A stretch of 64,000 nucleotides of DNA from Hydrogenophaga sp. SL48 (GCF_021729865.1 NZ_CP063400.1:1426001-1490000); one strand, 5' to 3'. Numbered from the stretch's first letter, positions 29,358 to 40,500 are shown. Notes: generated by a model from the sequence alone, not told the origin. Made by a program: numbers and translations.

Positions 29358-30673
29358 TCCGTCGGGCGGTGGGGCTGTTGCTCCTGATGGCGTTGGCCGC
29401 CAGCTGGGGATGGATTCGCGACTCGGCGCCTGCGACCCTGCTGGGCGCCTTGTTGGGCGCACTGACTTGGCTTGCTTTCGACAGCGTGCGTGCCTACCGG
29501 TTGCTGAGCTGGCTGGGCAAAGCCGATCTGGACCGCACGCCGAGCCTTCCTGGCCTGTGGGGCGAGCTGACGGACCGCAGCCGCAAGCTGATCAAGAAGC
29601 TGGAGAAAAAGGCCCAGAACAGCGACGACCGGCTCGAGGACTTCCTCGCCGCGATACAGGCTTCACCCAACGGGGTGGTGTTGCTGGATGCCTCGTCCCG
29701 CATCGAATGGTGCAACCTGACGGCCGCCCAGCACCTTGGTTTTGATCCCCAGCGCGATCTCGGCCAGTACGTGCGCAACATGGTCCGCCACCCGGTGTTC
29801 ACCGCCTACATGGAGGCGGGTGACTTCATGCACGAGATCCAGTTCGACGGCCCTGGCCAGCGGCCCTCCCAGCCGAGCAAGATCTCGTTGCAGATTCACC
29901 CCTACGGCAAGAAACGCCGGCTGATGATGACCCGCGATGTGACGGCGGTGCAGCTGGCCGAGGCGATGCGGCGCGATTTTGTGGCCAATGTCTCGCATGA
30001 AATCCGCACCCCACTGACCGTGCTCAGTGGCTTTGTCGAAACCATGCAGAGCATTCCACTGGAAGAAGAAGAACGGCAGCGCTATCTCGGACTGATGAGC
30101 CAGCAGGCCCAGCGCATGCAGACGCTGGTGAGCGATTTGCTGACGCTCTCGCGCCTCGAAGGCAGTCCCGCACCGGGTCCTGGAGAGTGGGTCGACGCTC
30201 ACGAGCTCGCGCAGCATGTGGTGCAGGAAGCGATCGGCTTGTCAGCAGCGATCGCCCGGCCTGTGCACGTTGTTGATCTGGCACCAGGTCCTAGGTTCTG
30301 GGTGTCTGGCGTCAAGACCGAGCTGCTCAGTGCCATGTCCAACCTGCTGAGCAACGCCGTGCGCTACACCCCGGCGGGCGGAAGCATTCATGCGGGCTGG
30401 CGCTTGCTGGACGACGGTACGGGCGAGTTTTTTGTGCAGGACAGTGGGCCCGGCATCGCCGCCGAACACCTGCCGCGCCTCACCGAGCGCTTCTACCGTG
30501 TCGACCGCAGCCGTTCGCGCGAAACCGGTGGCACGGGACTCGGCCTGGCCATCGTCAAACACGTGACCCAGCGACACGGTGGTCAGGTGCAGGTGCAGAG
30601 TGTGGTCGGTGAAGGGTCCACGTTCGCCATTTCGCTGCCGCCCTCCCGTGTGCGACAGCTCGCCATCGGGTAG
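29354..30673 (+). CDS. phoR: Phosphate regulon sensor histidine kinase PhoR
   Basis: A 439-residue kinase. Two closely spaced N-terminal membrane helices (about 5-22 and 26-45) leave almost no periplasmic loop, as is typical for PhoR, which reads the Pst/PhoU state inside the cell. A PAS-like domain (about 95-200, SPNGVVLLDASSRIEWCN) precedes HisKA (VSHEIRTPLTVLSGFVETM) and the ATPase domain (LLSNAVRYTPAGG, DSGPGIAAEHLPRLTERFYRVD, GGTGLGLAIVKH). The ATG at 29354 overlaps the phoB stop. It ends 8 bases from the convergent GT39-like gene. Confidence 0.95.
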   Translation: MIRRAVGLLLLMALAASWGWIRDSAPATLLGALLGALTWLAFDSVRAYRLLSWLGKADLDRTPSLPGLWGELTDRSRKLIKKLEKKAQNSDDRLEDFLAAIQASPNGVVLLDASSRIEWCNLTAAQHLGFDPQRDLGQYVRNMVRHPVFTAYMEAGDFMHEIQFDGPGQRPSQPSKISLQIHPYGKKRRLMMTRDVTAVQLAEAMRRDFVANVSHEIRTPLTVLSGFVETMQSIPLEEEERQRYLGLMSQQAQRMQTLVSDLLTLSRLEGSPAPGPGEWVDAHELAQHVVQEAIGLSAAIARPVHVVDLAPGPRFWVSGVKTELLSAMSNLLSNAVRYTPAGGSIHAGWRLLDDGTGEFFVQDSGPGIAAEHLPRLTERFYRVDRSRSRETGGTGLGLAIVKHVTQRHGGQVQVQSVVGEGSTFAISLPPSRVRQLAIG

Positions 30674-30681
30674 CTCCCCGA

Positions 30682-32379
30682 TCAGCCGCCCACGCGCAGG
30701 TACAGCAGCAGGCTTTCCTTGTCGTTCAGGCGACGCACCGTGGCTTTGTAGGCCCACTCAAACAATTGCACCCGCTCATCGAGCGTGGGCTGGCTGTCGG
30801 GATGGACCACCATCGCCTGGCATCGGGGGTCGGCTTTCAGGCCGCTGCGAACCAGGGTCAGTCCGCCCTGGTATTGCAGTGCCGAGATCTGGGCCTGGCT
30901 CAGCCCGTCTGCGAGGACGCAGGGCGACGACGCCGGTACCAGCTTGGCAATGCGGCGCACCACGGGGCCGTAGCTCCGGCCGAAATCCAGCAGCGGCAGC
31001 CACAGTGTCATCAGAAGAAGCCAGCACAGCGTGGCCCCCGCAGCCGGCAGCACCAGGCTTTTCCAGAGCGCCTGCCGATGCCGTCCGACCCGCCATGCCA
31101 CCAGCCAGAACCACGCGACGGTGGCCAGCAGCGCGGGCACCAGCAGCACCAGCGAAAATTCGGGCACGAATCCAGGCGCGAGTCGAGCGACATTCGCTGC
31201 AGGCTTGGCGGGCACACCCGTCTGCATCGCAAACCAGATCACCCAGATCACCAGCGCACAGCCGCTGAAAAAAACCAGGGTGAACCAGTCGATGAGGGCC
31301 GACACACTGCGTCCGAGCGTGGGCAGCGCGAAGGCCGCCAGCGCGGCCAGTGCGGGCAAGGCAAGCAGCAGTGCGCGGTCAAAGTCCGGGTTGATCGCGC
31401 TGTTGATCACGCTGACCAGTGCCGCCCACAGGGGCAAGGCCACGTGTGGACTGAGCAACTGTCGCCGCCAGCGCCACAGGGTCCACAGCACCAGTGGCCA
31501 CGCGGGCCAGGTGAACCAGACCAGGAGGCGGGCCCAACGCTGCCATTCGGTCCAAACAGCGGGCAAGGCCAACTCGTTGGGCCACTGAATCTGTTGCGTC
31601 AGTGCGGCCAGCGCGGTGGCCAGGCCCAGCAAGCCGGCCACCCAGGTCAACTCCAGCGGAGGTCGTGTGTCGCTGGCGGTTCGAGCCAGCCACACACCGA
31701 CCAGAAGACCGCTGCCCAGGATGAGGGCGATCCAGGGTGCTCCACTGAACACCAGTCCCAGCGTCGCCGCCCCCCAAAGGATCACTGTTCGCCACGGGTG
31801 CCGAGTGGAGGGCAATGCCATGCGGGTGGCTGCCATCAGCACGGCGCTCACCATCGCCAGCCGTGCGAGGTCGGGGGTGGTCTCGTGCGACATCTGGGCC
31901 AGCCCCAGGCAGGCCACGAGCGCCAGCAAGGCGGCATCGGCCAATGTGCGTGCATAGTCGATCGGATCGGCCTCCCCGCCAAACGCGAAGGCCACCGGCT
32001 GCGCACTGGTCTGCCGTGCCAGGTGGTACACGGCGTACCAGGTGCAGACCAGGGTCAACGCCAGCAACAATGCGAACGGGATACGGGCTGCAATGTCGGC
32101 ATCCAGAAAGGGCATTGCCCTTATGAAGAGGGCGCCCAGCCAGTAGGGCAGGGGGCCGGCCACATCGGCCGCAGCACCGAGCACCTGTGGCTGCCACCAA
32201 TTGCTCTGCCCTTGCGCCATCCCCAGCATGGCGCCGAATGCCGCCACGTCGGCGTTTTTCCAAGGCTCCCGCCCAACGAAGCCGGGCAGCACATAGGCCA
32301 GGCAAAACAACAACAGCGCGAGCCGGGGCAGACGGCGCACGGCCGACTGGGGCACGATGGCTGGGGTGGCAAGGTTCAC
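30682..32379 (-). CDS. ArnT-like membrane glycosyltransferase (GT39/PMT superfamily)
   Basis: A roughly 565-residue integral membrane protein with about 11-12 hydrophobic helices. The N-terminal REPWKNADVAAFGAMLGMAQG block corresponds to the periplasmic loop of ArnT/PMT enzymes, which move a sugar from a polyprenyl-phosphate donor to lipid A, protein or glycan. Acceptor and donor are unknown. Start choice is unsure: GTG at 32379, or an in-frame TTG at 32409 that lies right at the rpmE terminator. On the minus strand TATATT (32392-32387) with TTGGCT 16 bases upstream could be a promoter, giving an almost leaderless mRNA at the GTG. Confidence 0.75.
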   Translation of the reverse strand: MNLATPAIVPQSAVRRLPRLALLLFCLAYVLPGFVGREPWKNADVAAFGAMLGMAQGQSNWWQPQVLGAAADVAGPLPYWLGALFIRAMPFLDADIAARIPFALLLALTLVCTWYAVYHLARQTSAQPVAFAFGGEADPIDYARTLADAALLALVACLGLAQMSHETTPDLARLAMVSAVLMAATRMALPSTRHPWRTVILWGAATLGLVFSGAPWIALILGSGLLVGVWLARTASDTRPPLELTWVAGLLGLATALAALTQQIQWPNELALPAVWTEWQRWARLLVWFTWPAWPLVLWTLWRWRRQLLSPHVALPLWAALVSVINSAINPDFDRALLLALPALAALAAFALPTLGRSVSALIDWFTLVFFSGCALVIWVIWFAMQTGVPAKPAANVARLAPGFVPEFSLVLLVPALLATVAWFWLVAWRVGRHRQALWKSLVLPAAGATLCWLLLMTLWLPLLDFGRSYGPVVRRIAKLVPASSPCVLADGLSQAQISALQYQGGLTLVRSGLKADPRCQAMVVHPDSQPTLDERVQLFEWAYKATVRRLNDKESLLLYLRVGG

Positions 32380-32420
32380 GGCGGCAAATATACAGGGGGG
32401 GGATGACAAGCCAAAAAAAA

Positions 32421-32444
32421 GCAGCCGGAAAACCGGCTGCTTTT
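32421..32444 (-). terminator. Strong bidirectional intrinsic terminator after rpmE
   Basis: GCAGCCGG (32421-32428), AAAA loop, CCGGCTGC (32433-32440). On the minus strand a run of eight T follows (complement of A at 32413-32420), a perfect intrinsic terminator for rpmE. On the plus strand only TTTT follows. Confidence 0.9.
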
Positions 32445-32483
32445 GCGCAGGGACCGCGGCCTGCTGGCTCGCGCGGCGTCTGA

Positions 32484-32747
32484 TTACTTGGCTGCGGCTG
32501 CGGTCTTGCCGAAGCGGTTGCGGAACTTCTCGACGCGGCCACCCATGTTGTCCACGCTCTTTTGCGTGCCGGTGTAGAAGGGATGTGACTCGCTGGAGGT
32601 GTCCAGCTTGAAAAGCGGCAGCTCACGGCCGTCTTCCATCTTGATCATTTCCTTCGTGTTCGCGCACGAACGCGTCACGAATTTGAAGTTGTTCGACAGG
32701 TCAACGAAGCAGACTTCGCGATAGTTGGGGTGAATGCCGTCTTTCAT
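32484..32747 (-). CDS. rpmE2: Ribosomal protein bL31, type B
   Basis: An 87-residue ribosomal protein. [16 protein letters not shown] at the start and the C-terminal [26 protein letters not shown] identify bL31. The zinc-binding CxxC pair of type A is absent, and the internal insertion and length fit the zinc-free type B. In many bacteria type B is induced under zinc shortage; here it stands alone in front of rho and may be the main copy. TATAAT (minus strand, 32830-32825) is a good -10 candidate. Confidence 0.95.
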   Translation of the reverse strand: MKDGIHPNYREVCFVDLSNNFKFVTRSCANTKEMIKMEDGRELPLFKLDTSSESHPFYTGTQKSVDNMGGRVEKFRNRFGKTAAAAK

Positions 32748-32824
32748 GACGTTTCCTTGGGTTCAGGTGCGGCAGCCGCAGCGGAACCATTCCGCTGTAC
32801 TTGTCGCAATTTGCAAAGCTTTGG

Positions 32825-32830
32825 ATTATA
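32825..32830 (-). promoter_or_regulatory. Candidate -10 box of rpmE2
   Basis: A perfect TATAAT on the minus strand lies 78-83 bases before the rpmE2 ATG. No good -35 is seen 17 bases upstream, so promoter strength is uncertain. Confidence 0.4.
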
Positions 32831-32865
32831 GCCCGAGAAGTGCAGCCGGAGGAGGTGCCTTGAAC

Positions 32866-32943
32866 CGGGAACACCGCGGAACCGGCTTTGCCGGGCCGCT
32901 GGTGTTGCCCCCTGGGGGGTGACGCCGAAGGCGGCGCGGGGGG
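32866..32943 (-). repeat. Gene-end three-hairpin repeat, copy at the rho 3' end
   Basis: Reading outward from the rho stop codon on the minus strand: C-run, GCCGCCTTCGGCG hairpin, CCCCCC...GGGGG hairpin, CCGGCAAAGCCGG hairpin. It begins at the base after the stop. Confidence 0.8.
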
Positions 32944-34206
32944 TCAGCCACCCCGTCGCATCATGTCGAAGAACTCTGAGTTGTTCTTCGTCGCCTTCAT
33001 GCTCTTCAAGACCATTTCCATGGCTTCGATCTCGTCCATGTTGTACATGAACTGGCGCAGGATGCGGGTCTTCTGCAGGATCTCCGGCGCCAGCAGCAGC
33101 TCCTCGCGGCGGGTGCCGCTGCGGTTGAGCTGGATCGAGGGGAACACGCGCTTTTCATACAGGCGGCGGTCCAGGTGGATTTCGCAGTTGCCGGTACCCT
33201 TGAATTCTTCAAAGATCACTTCGTCCATGCGGCTGCCAGTGTCCACCAGCGCGGTCGCGATGATGGTGAGCGAGCCGCCTTCTTCGATCTTGCGCGCGGC
33301 ACCAAAGAAACGCTTGGGGCGCTGCAGGGCGTTGGAATCGACGCCACCGCTCAGCACCTTGCCGGAGGAGGGCAACACGTTGTTGTAGGCGCGGGCCAGG
33401 CGGGTGATGGAGTCGAGCAGGATCACCACGTCTTTTTTCAGCTCGACCAGGCGCTTGGCGCGTTCGATCACCATCTCGGCCACGTGCACGTGGCGTGCGG
33501 CCGGTTCGTCGAAGGTAGAGGCGATCACATCACCGCGCACCGTGCGCTGCATTTCGGTCACTTCTTCCGGGCGCTCGTCCACCAGCAGCACCAGCAGTTC
33601 CACCTCGGGGTGGTTGGCCGTGATGGCATGGCAGATGTGCTGCATCATGACCGTCTTGCCGCTCTTGGGCGGCGCCACGATCAGGGCGCGCTGGCCGCGG
33701 CCGATGGGCGCAATGATGTCGATGACGCGGCCGGTGATGTTCTCTTCGGTCTTGATGTCGCGTTCCAGGCGCATCTGTTCCTTGGGGAACAGCGGCGTCA
33801 GGTTCTCGAACATGATCTTGTGCTTGTTGTCCTCGGGGGGCAGGCCGTTGATCTTGTCGAGCTTGTTGAGCGCGAAGTAGCGCTCGCCATCCTTGGGGAT
33901 GCGGACCTCGCCCTCGATCATGTCGCCGGTGTGCAGGTTGAAGCGGCGGATCTGGCTCGGCGAGATGTAGATGTCGTCGGTGGACGCGGTGAAGCTCGTG
34001 TCCATGTTGCGCAGAAAGCCAAAGCCGTCGGGCAGGACTTCGAGCACGCCGTCCGCGTTCACCAGTTCGCCGCCTTTGGCGCGCTTCTTGATGATGGCGA
34101 ACATCAGCTCCTGCTTGCGCATGCGGCCGGTGTTTTCGATCTCAAGCGCGTCGGCCTGCTTGAGGACTTCAGACACATGCAGTGCCTTGAGTTCGTTGAG
34201 GTGCAT
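32944..34206 (-). CDS. rho: Transcription termination factor Rho
   Basis: A 420-residue hexameric RNA-dependent ATPase that ends transcription. The N-terminal RNA-binding domain begins [14 protein letters not shown] and includes the RNP-like DGFGFLRN (about 61-68). Walker A is APPKSGKT (about 178), Walker [17 protein letters not shown], and the Q/R-loop region [21 protein letters not shown] is intact. The ATG at 34206 follows CGGAGT; an in-frame codon at 34236 would add ten unrelated residues. Confidence 0.98.
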   Translation of the reverse strand: MHLNELKALHVSEVLKQADALEIENTGRMRKQELMFAIIKKRAKGGELVNADGVLEVLPDGFGFLRNMDTSFTASTDDIYISPSQIRRFNLHTGDMIEGEVRIPKDGERYFALNKLDKINGLPPEDNKHKIMFENLTPLFPKEQMRLERDIKTEENITGRVIDIIAPIGRGQRALIVAPPKSGKTVMMQHICHAITANHPEVELLVLLVDERPEEVTEMQRTVRGDVIASTFDEPAARHVHVAEMVIERAKRLVELKKDVVILLDSITRLARAYNNVLPSSGKVLSGGVDSNALQRPKRFFGAARKIEEGGSLTIIATALVDTGSRMDEVIFEEFKGTGNCEIHLDRRLYEKRVFPSIQLNRSGTRREELLLAPEILQKTRILRQFMYNMDEIEAMEMVLKSMKATKNNSEFFDMMRRGG

Positions 34207-34356
34207 GGGATTCACTCCGGGAGGGAGTCGAGTCAAAAAACCGGGGGAGGGGGCGCTGACGTCCGGTTGGCGGACTGGCGCTGTCGAGAGAGGCTGGGCT
34301 GTGGTTGGCCAGCTGACGGAAGAATTATGACAGGAAAAATATCGGCTGCTGTACGA

Positions 34357-34379
34357 GGCCCGGGCGTTGCACCCGGGCC
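34357..34379 (-). terminator. GC hairpin after trxA
   Basis: GGCCCGGG (34357-34364) and CCCGGGCC (34372-34379) form an 8-base stem with a 7-base loop, 20 bases beyond the trxA stop. The T-rich stretch comes only about 15 bases later, so it is a weak intrinsic terminator or a stabilising hairpin. Confidence 0.35.
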
Positions 34380-34398
34380 GGTTTCGCCGGCAGAACGA

Positions 34399-34731
34399 TC
34401 AGGCCAGTTGCTGGTCGATGAAAGCGGTCAATTGGGCTTTGCTCATGGCGCCGACCTTGGTGGCGGCCAGTTGGCCGTCTTTGAACAGCATCAGGGTCGG
34501 GATACCGCGGATGCCGAACTTGGCGGGCACGTCGCGGTTGTCGTCCACGTTGAGCTTCGTGATCTTGAGCTTGCTGCCGTAAGAACCGGCGACTTCGTCC
34601 AGGATGGGGGCGATCATCTTGCATGGACCGCACCACTCGGCCCAGAAGTCCACCAGCACCGGTGCTTTGGCTTCGAGCACATCGGCCTGGAAAGTTGCGT
34701 CAGAAACGTGGGTGATCAGGTCGCTGGCCAT
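34399..34731 (-). CDS. trxA: Thioredoxin
   Basis: A 110-residue cytoplasmic disulfide reductase with the redox site [13 protein letters not shown] (WCGPC at about 32-36) and the cis-proline loop GIPTLMLF. It follows the standard TrxA length. A trxA-rho order is common in proteobacteria; here trxA is upstream of rho on the same strand, 192 bases apart. Confidence 0.97.
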   Translation of the reverse strand: MASDLITHVSDATFQADVLEAKAPVLVDFWAEWCGPCKMIAPILDEVAGSYGSKLKITKLNVDDNRDVPAKFGIRGIPTLMLFKDGQLAATKVGAMSKAQLTAFIDQQLA

Positions 34732-34845
34732 GGTCCATCCTAAGGAACGTTGAAAGGGGGAGTTAAAGTCAATGGGCTGTGCCGCAGGACCTTGGGTCTC
34801 GGCGTACAGCTACAACTGCTCAATTGTGACAGAAACGCCCGTTCC

Positions 34846-37500
34846 ATGATGTCTGCTCCCCCGATCAGCCACCCCGCAGACATACGCTGGTCGGCGCTGA
34901 CCGAGCAGATCGGGCAGCGGCTGAAGAGCCGTTCTGTCGACGCTTCGCGAGCACTGGTGCTGGTGCCTTATGCCCAGCTCATGGACTCGGGGCGCCGGGC
35001 TTGGGCGCAAGCCCACCCCAGCGGCTTCTCGCCCAGGTTCGAGTCCAGCCGCAACTGGGCCGCGTCGCTGCAACCCTTCCTGCCGTCCATCAACGACCTG
35101 TCCGGCGACGTGGCCCGGGACAGTCTCGTGGCCGCCAGCTTGATCGACCGCGTGGGCCGTGGTCGGGTGGCACCTGCCCTGAGGCCGGTGCTGGTGGCCA
35201 GGCTGGTTGATGCGGCCCGCCAGCTCGGGCCATTGGCCGCAGCACGCCCCCCAGAAGCCCGTGCCGACTGGGCGGGGCAGATGCGCGAAGCGATGGCGAC
35301 CGGGGGCCAGACGCTGCAATGGGAGGCCCTGGTGGCCTCGCTCGCGCTGGCCTGGACGTCCTCATCGGTCTATGCCACCGACGTGTTGTGGACACCGCTG
35401 GCGGCGCCAGGGGTCGCGTTTGATGATCTGCTGGTTCTGCAGGGTTTTCAGCCCGATCCGCTGGCGACCGCGCTTGCGGCGTTGTGGGGCGATCGGGTGA
35501 CGGTGCTGCCACTGCATCCCCCGACTGAAGCATGGCCCATCGCCAGCCTGCACGCCTGCCACGATGCGCAGGACGAGGCCCAGCGCGCTGCCGCCTGTGT
35601 GATTTCGCTGGCCAATGCCGGTCGCACGCCAGTGGCGCTGGTGGCCAACGATCGTGTGCTGGTGCGGCAGGTGAGCGCGCAATTGCACGGGGCGGGGTTG
35701 TCGGTGCGCGACGAGACGGGGTGGAAGCTGTCGACCACCCATGCGGCCGCGCGGCTCATGAGCCTCTTGCGAGCGGCCGATCCACGCGCCCGCACCGACG
35801 ACCTGCTCGATTTCCTGCAGCAGACCCGGGTCTGGCCAGAAGCGCAGCTGCAATCACTGGAGCGCCGGGCCCGCTCGCTGGGTCTGGCTCAAGCCGCTTC
35901 GGCCCTGCGGCACCCGCAGCTCGTGGGCAGTGTTCCGCTCGGTCTGCCCGAGCTGATCGCTGCGCTCCAGGCGCCACGACCTTTGTCGCAATGGCTCCCC
36001 GATTTGGCGCAAACCTTGCGCAGCTGCGGTTGGTGGGACGAATGGTGCAGCGACGCCGCCGGGCAGCAGATCGTGCAGACCTTGCGTCTGAGCGATGGCG
36101 CGTCCCACGAGCTGGCGGTGCTGGAGCAGGGGCTTCAGGAGGATGCAACAGAAGCCATGCGCCGCAGAAAGCCACACATGAGCCTGGCCGCCTTCACGGC
36201 CTGGGTGCGGGACGCGCTGGAGGGGGCGAGTTTCATGGCGCCAAACACCGGGACGCCCGATGTGGTCATCCTGCCCATGGCGCAACTGCTGGGGCGTTCT
36301 TTTGCGGCCACGGTGGCGCCCGGTTGCGACGAGCGCCACCTGCCCGCAAGTCCCGAGCCGCCCGGCGCATGGACACCGCAGGAACGCAGCGCCTTGGGGC
36401 TGCCGCAGCGCGAGGACCTTGCCCTGGCCGCCAGGCAGGCCTGGGAGATGTTGATCCGGTTGCCTGAGGTTCACCTGCTTTGGCGCACGCAGGAGCAAGG
36501 GGAAGCCGTCTTGCCCAGCCCCTGGGTGCTGATGCTCGACACGGCACAGGACGGTGCCGCGCTCGCGGCCACCATCGATCCGCGAGAGCGGCGCCGGCTC
36601 ACACCTGAGGCGGTGGTCCGTCCAGGTCCCTCATCGGGTGACCTGCTGCCCGAAGCGCTCTCGGCCAGCGCCTACCAGGACCTGCGCGACTGCCCTTACC
36701 GCTTCTTTGCCTTGCGCCAGTTGCGCTTGCAGGACGCCGACGAGCTGGAGGTCGAGCCCGACAAGCGCGACATGGGCATCTGGCTGCACGCGGTGCTCAA
36801 GCTCTTTCACGAAGAGCGTGCGCAGGCGCAGGCCGAGGGCGCAGCGCCGGATGCACGCAGTGATCGCGAGCGCATCGACCGGCTGGCCCGGAGCACGGCC
36901 GAGCACATGGGTCTCAACGCGCTGTCGGCCGACGACGGCGCAACAGAAGGTCGTGCCGGCTTCCTGCCGTTCCAGGCTGCCTGGCCGGCGGTGTGCGATG
37001 GTTACCTGGACTGGCTGTGGAAGTTTGAAGCCAGTGGTGACCGCGCCGGCCCCCGGTTTGCCCAGGCCGAGCTGTCGCTGCGCAGCGAGGCGGGGCCGTA
37101 CCGGTTGATCGGCACGCTGGACCGGGTGGATCACCAGGACAGCCCGGAGGGTGTGATTCCGTTCGTGATCGACTACAAGACCGAGCCGCGCGACACCACC
37201 CGCAACCGCGTGAAAGCACCGCTGGAAGACACGCAGATCGCGTACTACGCCGCGCTCTTGCCCGAGGAGACGGTGCGGGCGGCCTACCTGAGCGTGACCG
37301 AAAGCCGCGACGCGGGCGCCACCTTGCTGGTCGAGCAGACGCAGGTGATCGCCGCGCGCGATGCGCTGCGAGAGGGCCTGGTGCGCGACCTCGATCGGGT
37401 CGCGGCGGGGCACGGCATGCCGGCCCTGGGCGAGGGCAAGGTGTGCGACTTCTGCGCCGCTCGTGGCCTGTGCCGCAAAGACTTCTGGACAGTGACATGA
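34846..37500 (+). CDS. addB: AddB-like subunit: inactive helicase plus RecB-type nuclease
   Basis: An 884-residue protein acting in double-strand break processing. The N-terminal half is helicase-like without a clear Walker A motif. The C-terminal PD-(D/E)XK nuclease shows LIGTLDRVDHQDSP and FVIDYKTEP (about 780-800). Four cysteines, one in DCPYRFFALRQL (about 622) and three in CDFCAARGLC near the end, match the iron-sulfur staple of AddB nucleases. It overlaps the addA-like gene by 4 bases (ATGA). The start is one of two adjacent ATGs (34846 or 34849); no strong ribosome binding site is seen. Naming follows domain order and pairing; an unrelated RecB-family exonuclease is a less likely alternative. 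Confidence 0.8.
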   Translation: MMSAPPISHPADIRWSALTEQIGQRLKSRSVDASRALVLVPYAQLMDSGRRAWAQAHPSGFSPRFESSRNWAASLQPFLPSINDLSGDVARDSLVAASLIDRVGRGRVAPALRPVLVARLVDAARQLGPLAAARPPEARADWAGQMREAMATGGQTLQWEALVASLALAWTSSSVYATDVLWTPLAAPGVAFDDLLVLQGFQPDPLATALAALWGDRVTVLPLHPPTEAWPIASLHACHDAQDEAQRAAACVISLANAGRTPVALVANDRVLVRQVSAQLHGAGLSVRDETGWKLSTTHAAARLMSLLRAADPRARTDDLLDFLQQTRVWPEAQLQSLERRARSLGLAQAASALRHPQLVGSVPLGLPELIAALQAPRPLSQWLPDLAQTLRSCGWWDEWCSDAAGQQIVQTLRLSDGASHELAVLEQGLQEDATEAMRRRKPHMSLAAFTAWVRDALEGASFMAPNTGTPDVVILPMAQLLGRSFAATVAPGCDERHLPASPEPPGAWTPQERSALGLPQREDLALAARQAWEMLIRLPEVHLLWRTQEQGEAVLPSPWVLMLDTAQDGAALAATIDPRERRRLTPEAVVRPGPSSGDLLPEALSASAYQDLRDCPYRFFALRQLRLQDADELEVEPDKRDMGIWLHAVLKLFHEERAQAQAEGAAPDARSDRERIDRLARSTAEHMGLNALSADDGATEGRAGFLPFQAAWPAVCDGYLDWLWKFEASGDRAGPRFAQAELSLRSEAGPYRLIGTLDRVDHQDSPEGVIPFVIDYKTEPRDTTRNRVKAPLEDTQIAYYAALLPEETVRAAYLSVTESRDAGATLLVEQTQVIAARDALREGLVRDLDRVAAGHGMPALGEGKVCDFCAARGLCRKDFWTVT

Positions 37501-40500
37501 GCGAACAAGCGGCATACCGCATCAACGGCGAACCGGTGTCGCGCGAGGCGTTCTACGCGGTCGCCTGCGACCCGGCGCGCAGCGTGGCGGTGGAGGCCTG
37601 CGCGGGCGCCGGCAAGACCTGGATGCTGGTCTCGCGCATCCTGCGGGCCTTGCTCGACGGCACCGCGCCGCAGGATATCCTGGCCATCACCTTCACCAAA
37701 AAGGCCGCTGGCGAGATGCGCGAACGCCTGCTCGACTGGTTGCTGGCGTTCTCGCGCTTGCCGCAGGACCAGCTGGTGCAGGAGCTGGTCCTGCGTGGCA
37801 TGGACCCGGCGCAGGCCGCCGTTCGCGCCGGCGATCTGCAGGCCTTGCACGCGCGGCTGACCGCGCTGGGCCGGCCGGTGCAGATCCGCACCTTCCACAG
37901 CTGGTTCGCCGCCCTGTTGCGCAACGCGCCGCTCTCGGTGCTGCACGACCTGGAATTGCCCGCACCTTACGAGCTGCTCGAAGACGACAAACCAGCGGTG
38001 CAGCGCGTGTGGCCCCGTTTCTACGCGACCGTGGCGGCCGACGCCGGCTTGCGGCAGGACTATCTTCACAGCGTGGCCCTGCACGGGCGCCACCAGACCG
38101 GCGAGGCGCTGAAGAATGCGTTGGACAAGCGGGTCGAATTCGCGCTGGCCGATGCCAGCAGCGTGGTCGAGTCCTCGGTGGAGCCCTTCGCGGTGCTGTA
38201 CCCGTCCCTGGCCCGGTTCGATGCCCCTGAAGACGCCTTGCTCGGCAGCATGGTCCGCGAGCGCTGGCTGGCGTGGGCCAAGGTGCTGGGCGGCGAGGGC
38301 AACAAGACGCCGCAGAAGGCCGCCAACGCAGTCGTGGACGCGTTCGCCGTGCCCGACGAGCCTGGGCAGATGGCGGCCCGGTTCAACCAGTTGCGCAAGG
38401 CCTTTTTCGTGGCCGACGAAGACCGCCTCACCAACCACCTGAGCAAGTTCCCCGCTGCGCAGGAAGCCGAGACCGAGCTGAAAGCCCTGTGCGGCGCGCG
38501 TCGCCAGCACCAGGCCTGGCAGCACCACCAGCGCCTGACGCGCCTGACCCGCTGCTTGAGTGCAGAGTACGCGTCGCTCAAGCGCGAGCGTGGCTGGGTG
38601 GACATGAACGACATCGAGGGCGCGGCCCTGCGCCTGCTGGGCGACGCCGAGCTCTCGGGCTGGATGCAGCAGCGCCTGGACGCGCGCGTGCGCCACCTGC
38701 TGATCGACGAGTTCCAGGACACCAACCCCCTGCAGTGGCAGGCGCTCTACGGCTGGCTCTCGGCCTACGCCGGTGCCGGTCCGGGCGAAGCGCCGCGCGT
38801 GTTTCTGGTGGGCGACCCCAAGCAGTCGATCTACCGCTTCCGCCGCGCCGAGCCGCAGGTGTTCAAGGCAGCGCAGGCGTTCGTGGTCGAGGGGCTCGAC
38901 GGTGCCTTGCTCACCTGCGACCACACGCGCCGCTGCGCCACCGGCGTGGTGGACGCGCTCAACGCCGTCATGCAGGCCGCCGAGCAGGACGCGGGCTACG
39001 CCGGCTACCGCACCCACACCACAGAGAGCGACGCGCTGGGCGCGGTGCTGGCACTGCCGCAGGTGCCGCGCGCGGCGGGCGGCAATGACGACCACGGCGC
39101 GGAGGGCGAGGCCGTCTGGCGCGACAGCCTGAGCGAGCCGCGTGTGACCCCCGAAGAGACCCTCAGTGCCATCGAGGCCCGGCAGGCGGCCGACTGGATC
39201 GCCCACGAGCTGGCCAGCGGCGCGTTGAGGCCCCGCGACATCATGGTGCTGTCGCGCAAGCGTGAGCGCCTGGGCTGGTTGTTCGAGGCGCTGCGCGAAC
39301 GTGGCATCGCCTGCGAGCAGCCCGAGAAGCTGGATCTCGCCGACGCGCCCGCCGTGCAGGACGTGGTCGCCTTGCTCGACGCGCTGGTCTCACCGGCCCA
39401 CGACCTGAGCCTGGCGCGTGCGCTCAGGTCGCCGCTGCTCGGCCTGGGCGATGCGTCGCTGGCCCAGATCGCGCGCCTGCGAAAGCGCTGGACACCCCCC
39501 GCCGAGGTGAACGGGCCGGGCGAGAAGGTGCAAGCCCCATGCTGGTGGGACGTGCTGCAGCGCTGGTCCTCCCTCGAGTCCGACGAACAGGACGCGCTGG
39601 CCGCCAGTCTTTCCGGCGGAGAGGCCCAAGACCTCCACCCGATCGGTCCTGCCGCCATCCGCCTGGCGCGCTGGCGCGGCTGGGTCGACAGCCTGCCGCC
39701 TCATGACGCGCTCACCGCCATCTACCGCGATGGCGATGTGCTCGCGCGCTTTGCCCAGGCCGTGCCGCCACACCAGCGCGAGGCGGTGCTGGCCCAGCTG
39801 CAGAGCCTGCTGGCGCACACCCTGGCCCAGGACGGCGGGCGCTTCCTGAGCCCCTACCGGCTGGTGCGCGCCTTCAAGGCCGGCGACATCCGGGCCCCGC
39901 AGGCCGCGCAGGACAACGCGGTGCGCCTGCTGACCATCCACGGTGCCAAAGGCCTGGAGGCCCACACCGTGCTGCTGCTCGACACCGACGCCGCGCCCCC
40001 CAAGGCCGAGAGCATGGGCGTGCTCGTGGATTGGCCGGGCGAGGCACCCCAGCCGCGCCGGTTCGTGTTCCTCGCCAGCGAAAAGTCGCCGCCGGCCTGC
40101 GCCGAGGGCGTGCTGGCCATCGAGCAGCAGGCCCGCGCGCTGGAAGAACTCAACGCGCTTTACGTGGCGCTCACCCGCGCCGAACACCGCCTGGTGATCT
40201 CCAGCACCGAGCCCCATCGGGCGGCCGTCGCGCCGTCGTGGTTCCGCCGCATCCAGGCGCACGCTCTGGCCGTGGCGGCCGCACCCGAGTCGGTGCATGC
40301 CGAGGCGGCCGAGCCAGAGCCTTTCGAATTGCTCGCGCTGCCGATCTTTGTGCCAGCGGCCGCGTCCGAGGACGCGTCAGGCCAGGAAACCACGGAAAAC
40401 GCGGCCCTGGACGCGCTGGCCCGCACCGGTCTCGCGCTGCACCGCCTGCTGCAATGGCGGCCCACCCCGCTGGGCGGCTTTGAGTGGACGGACCTGCACC

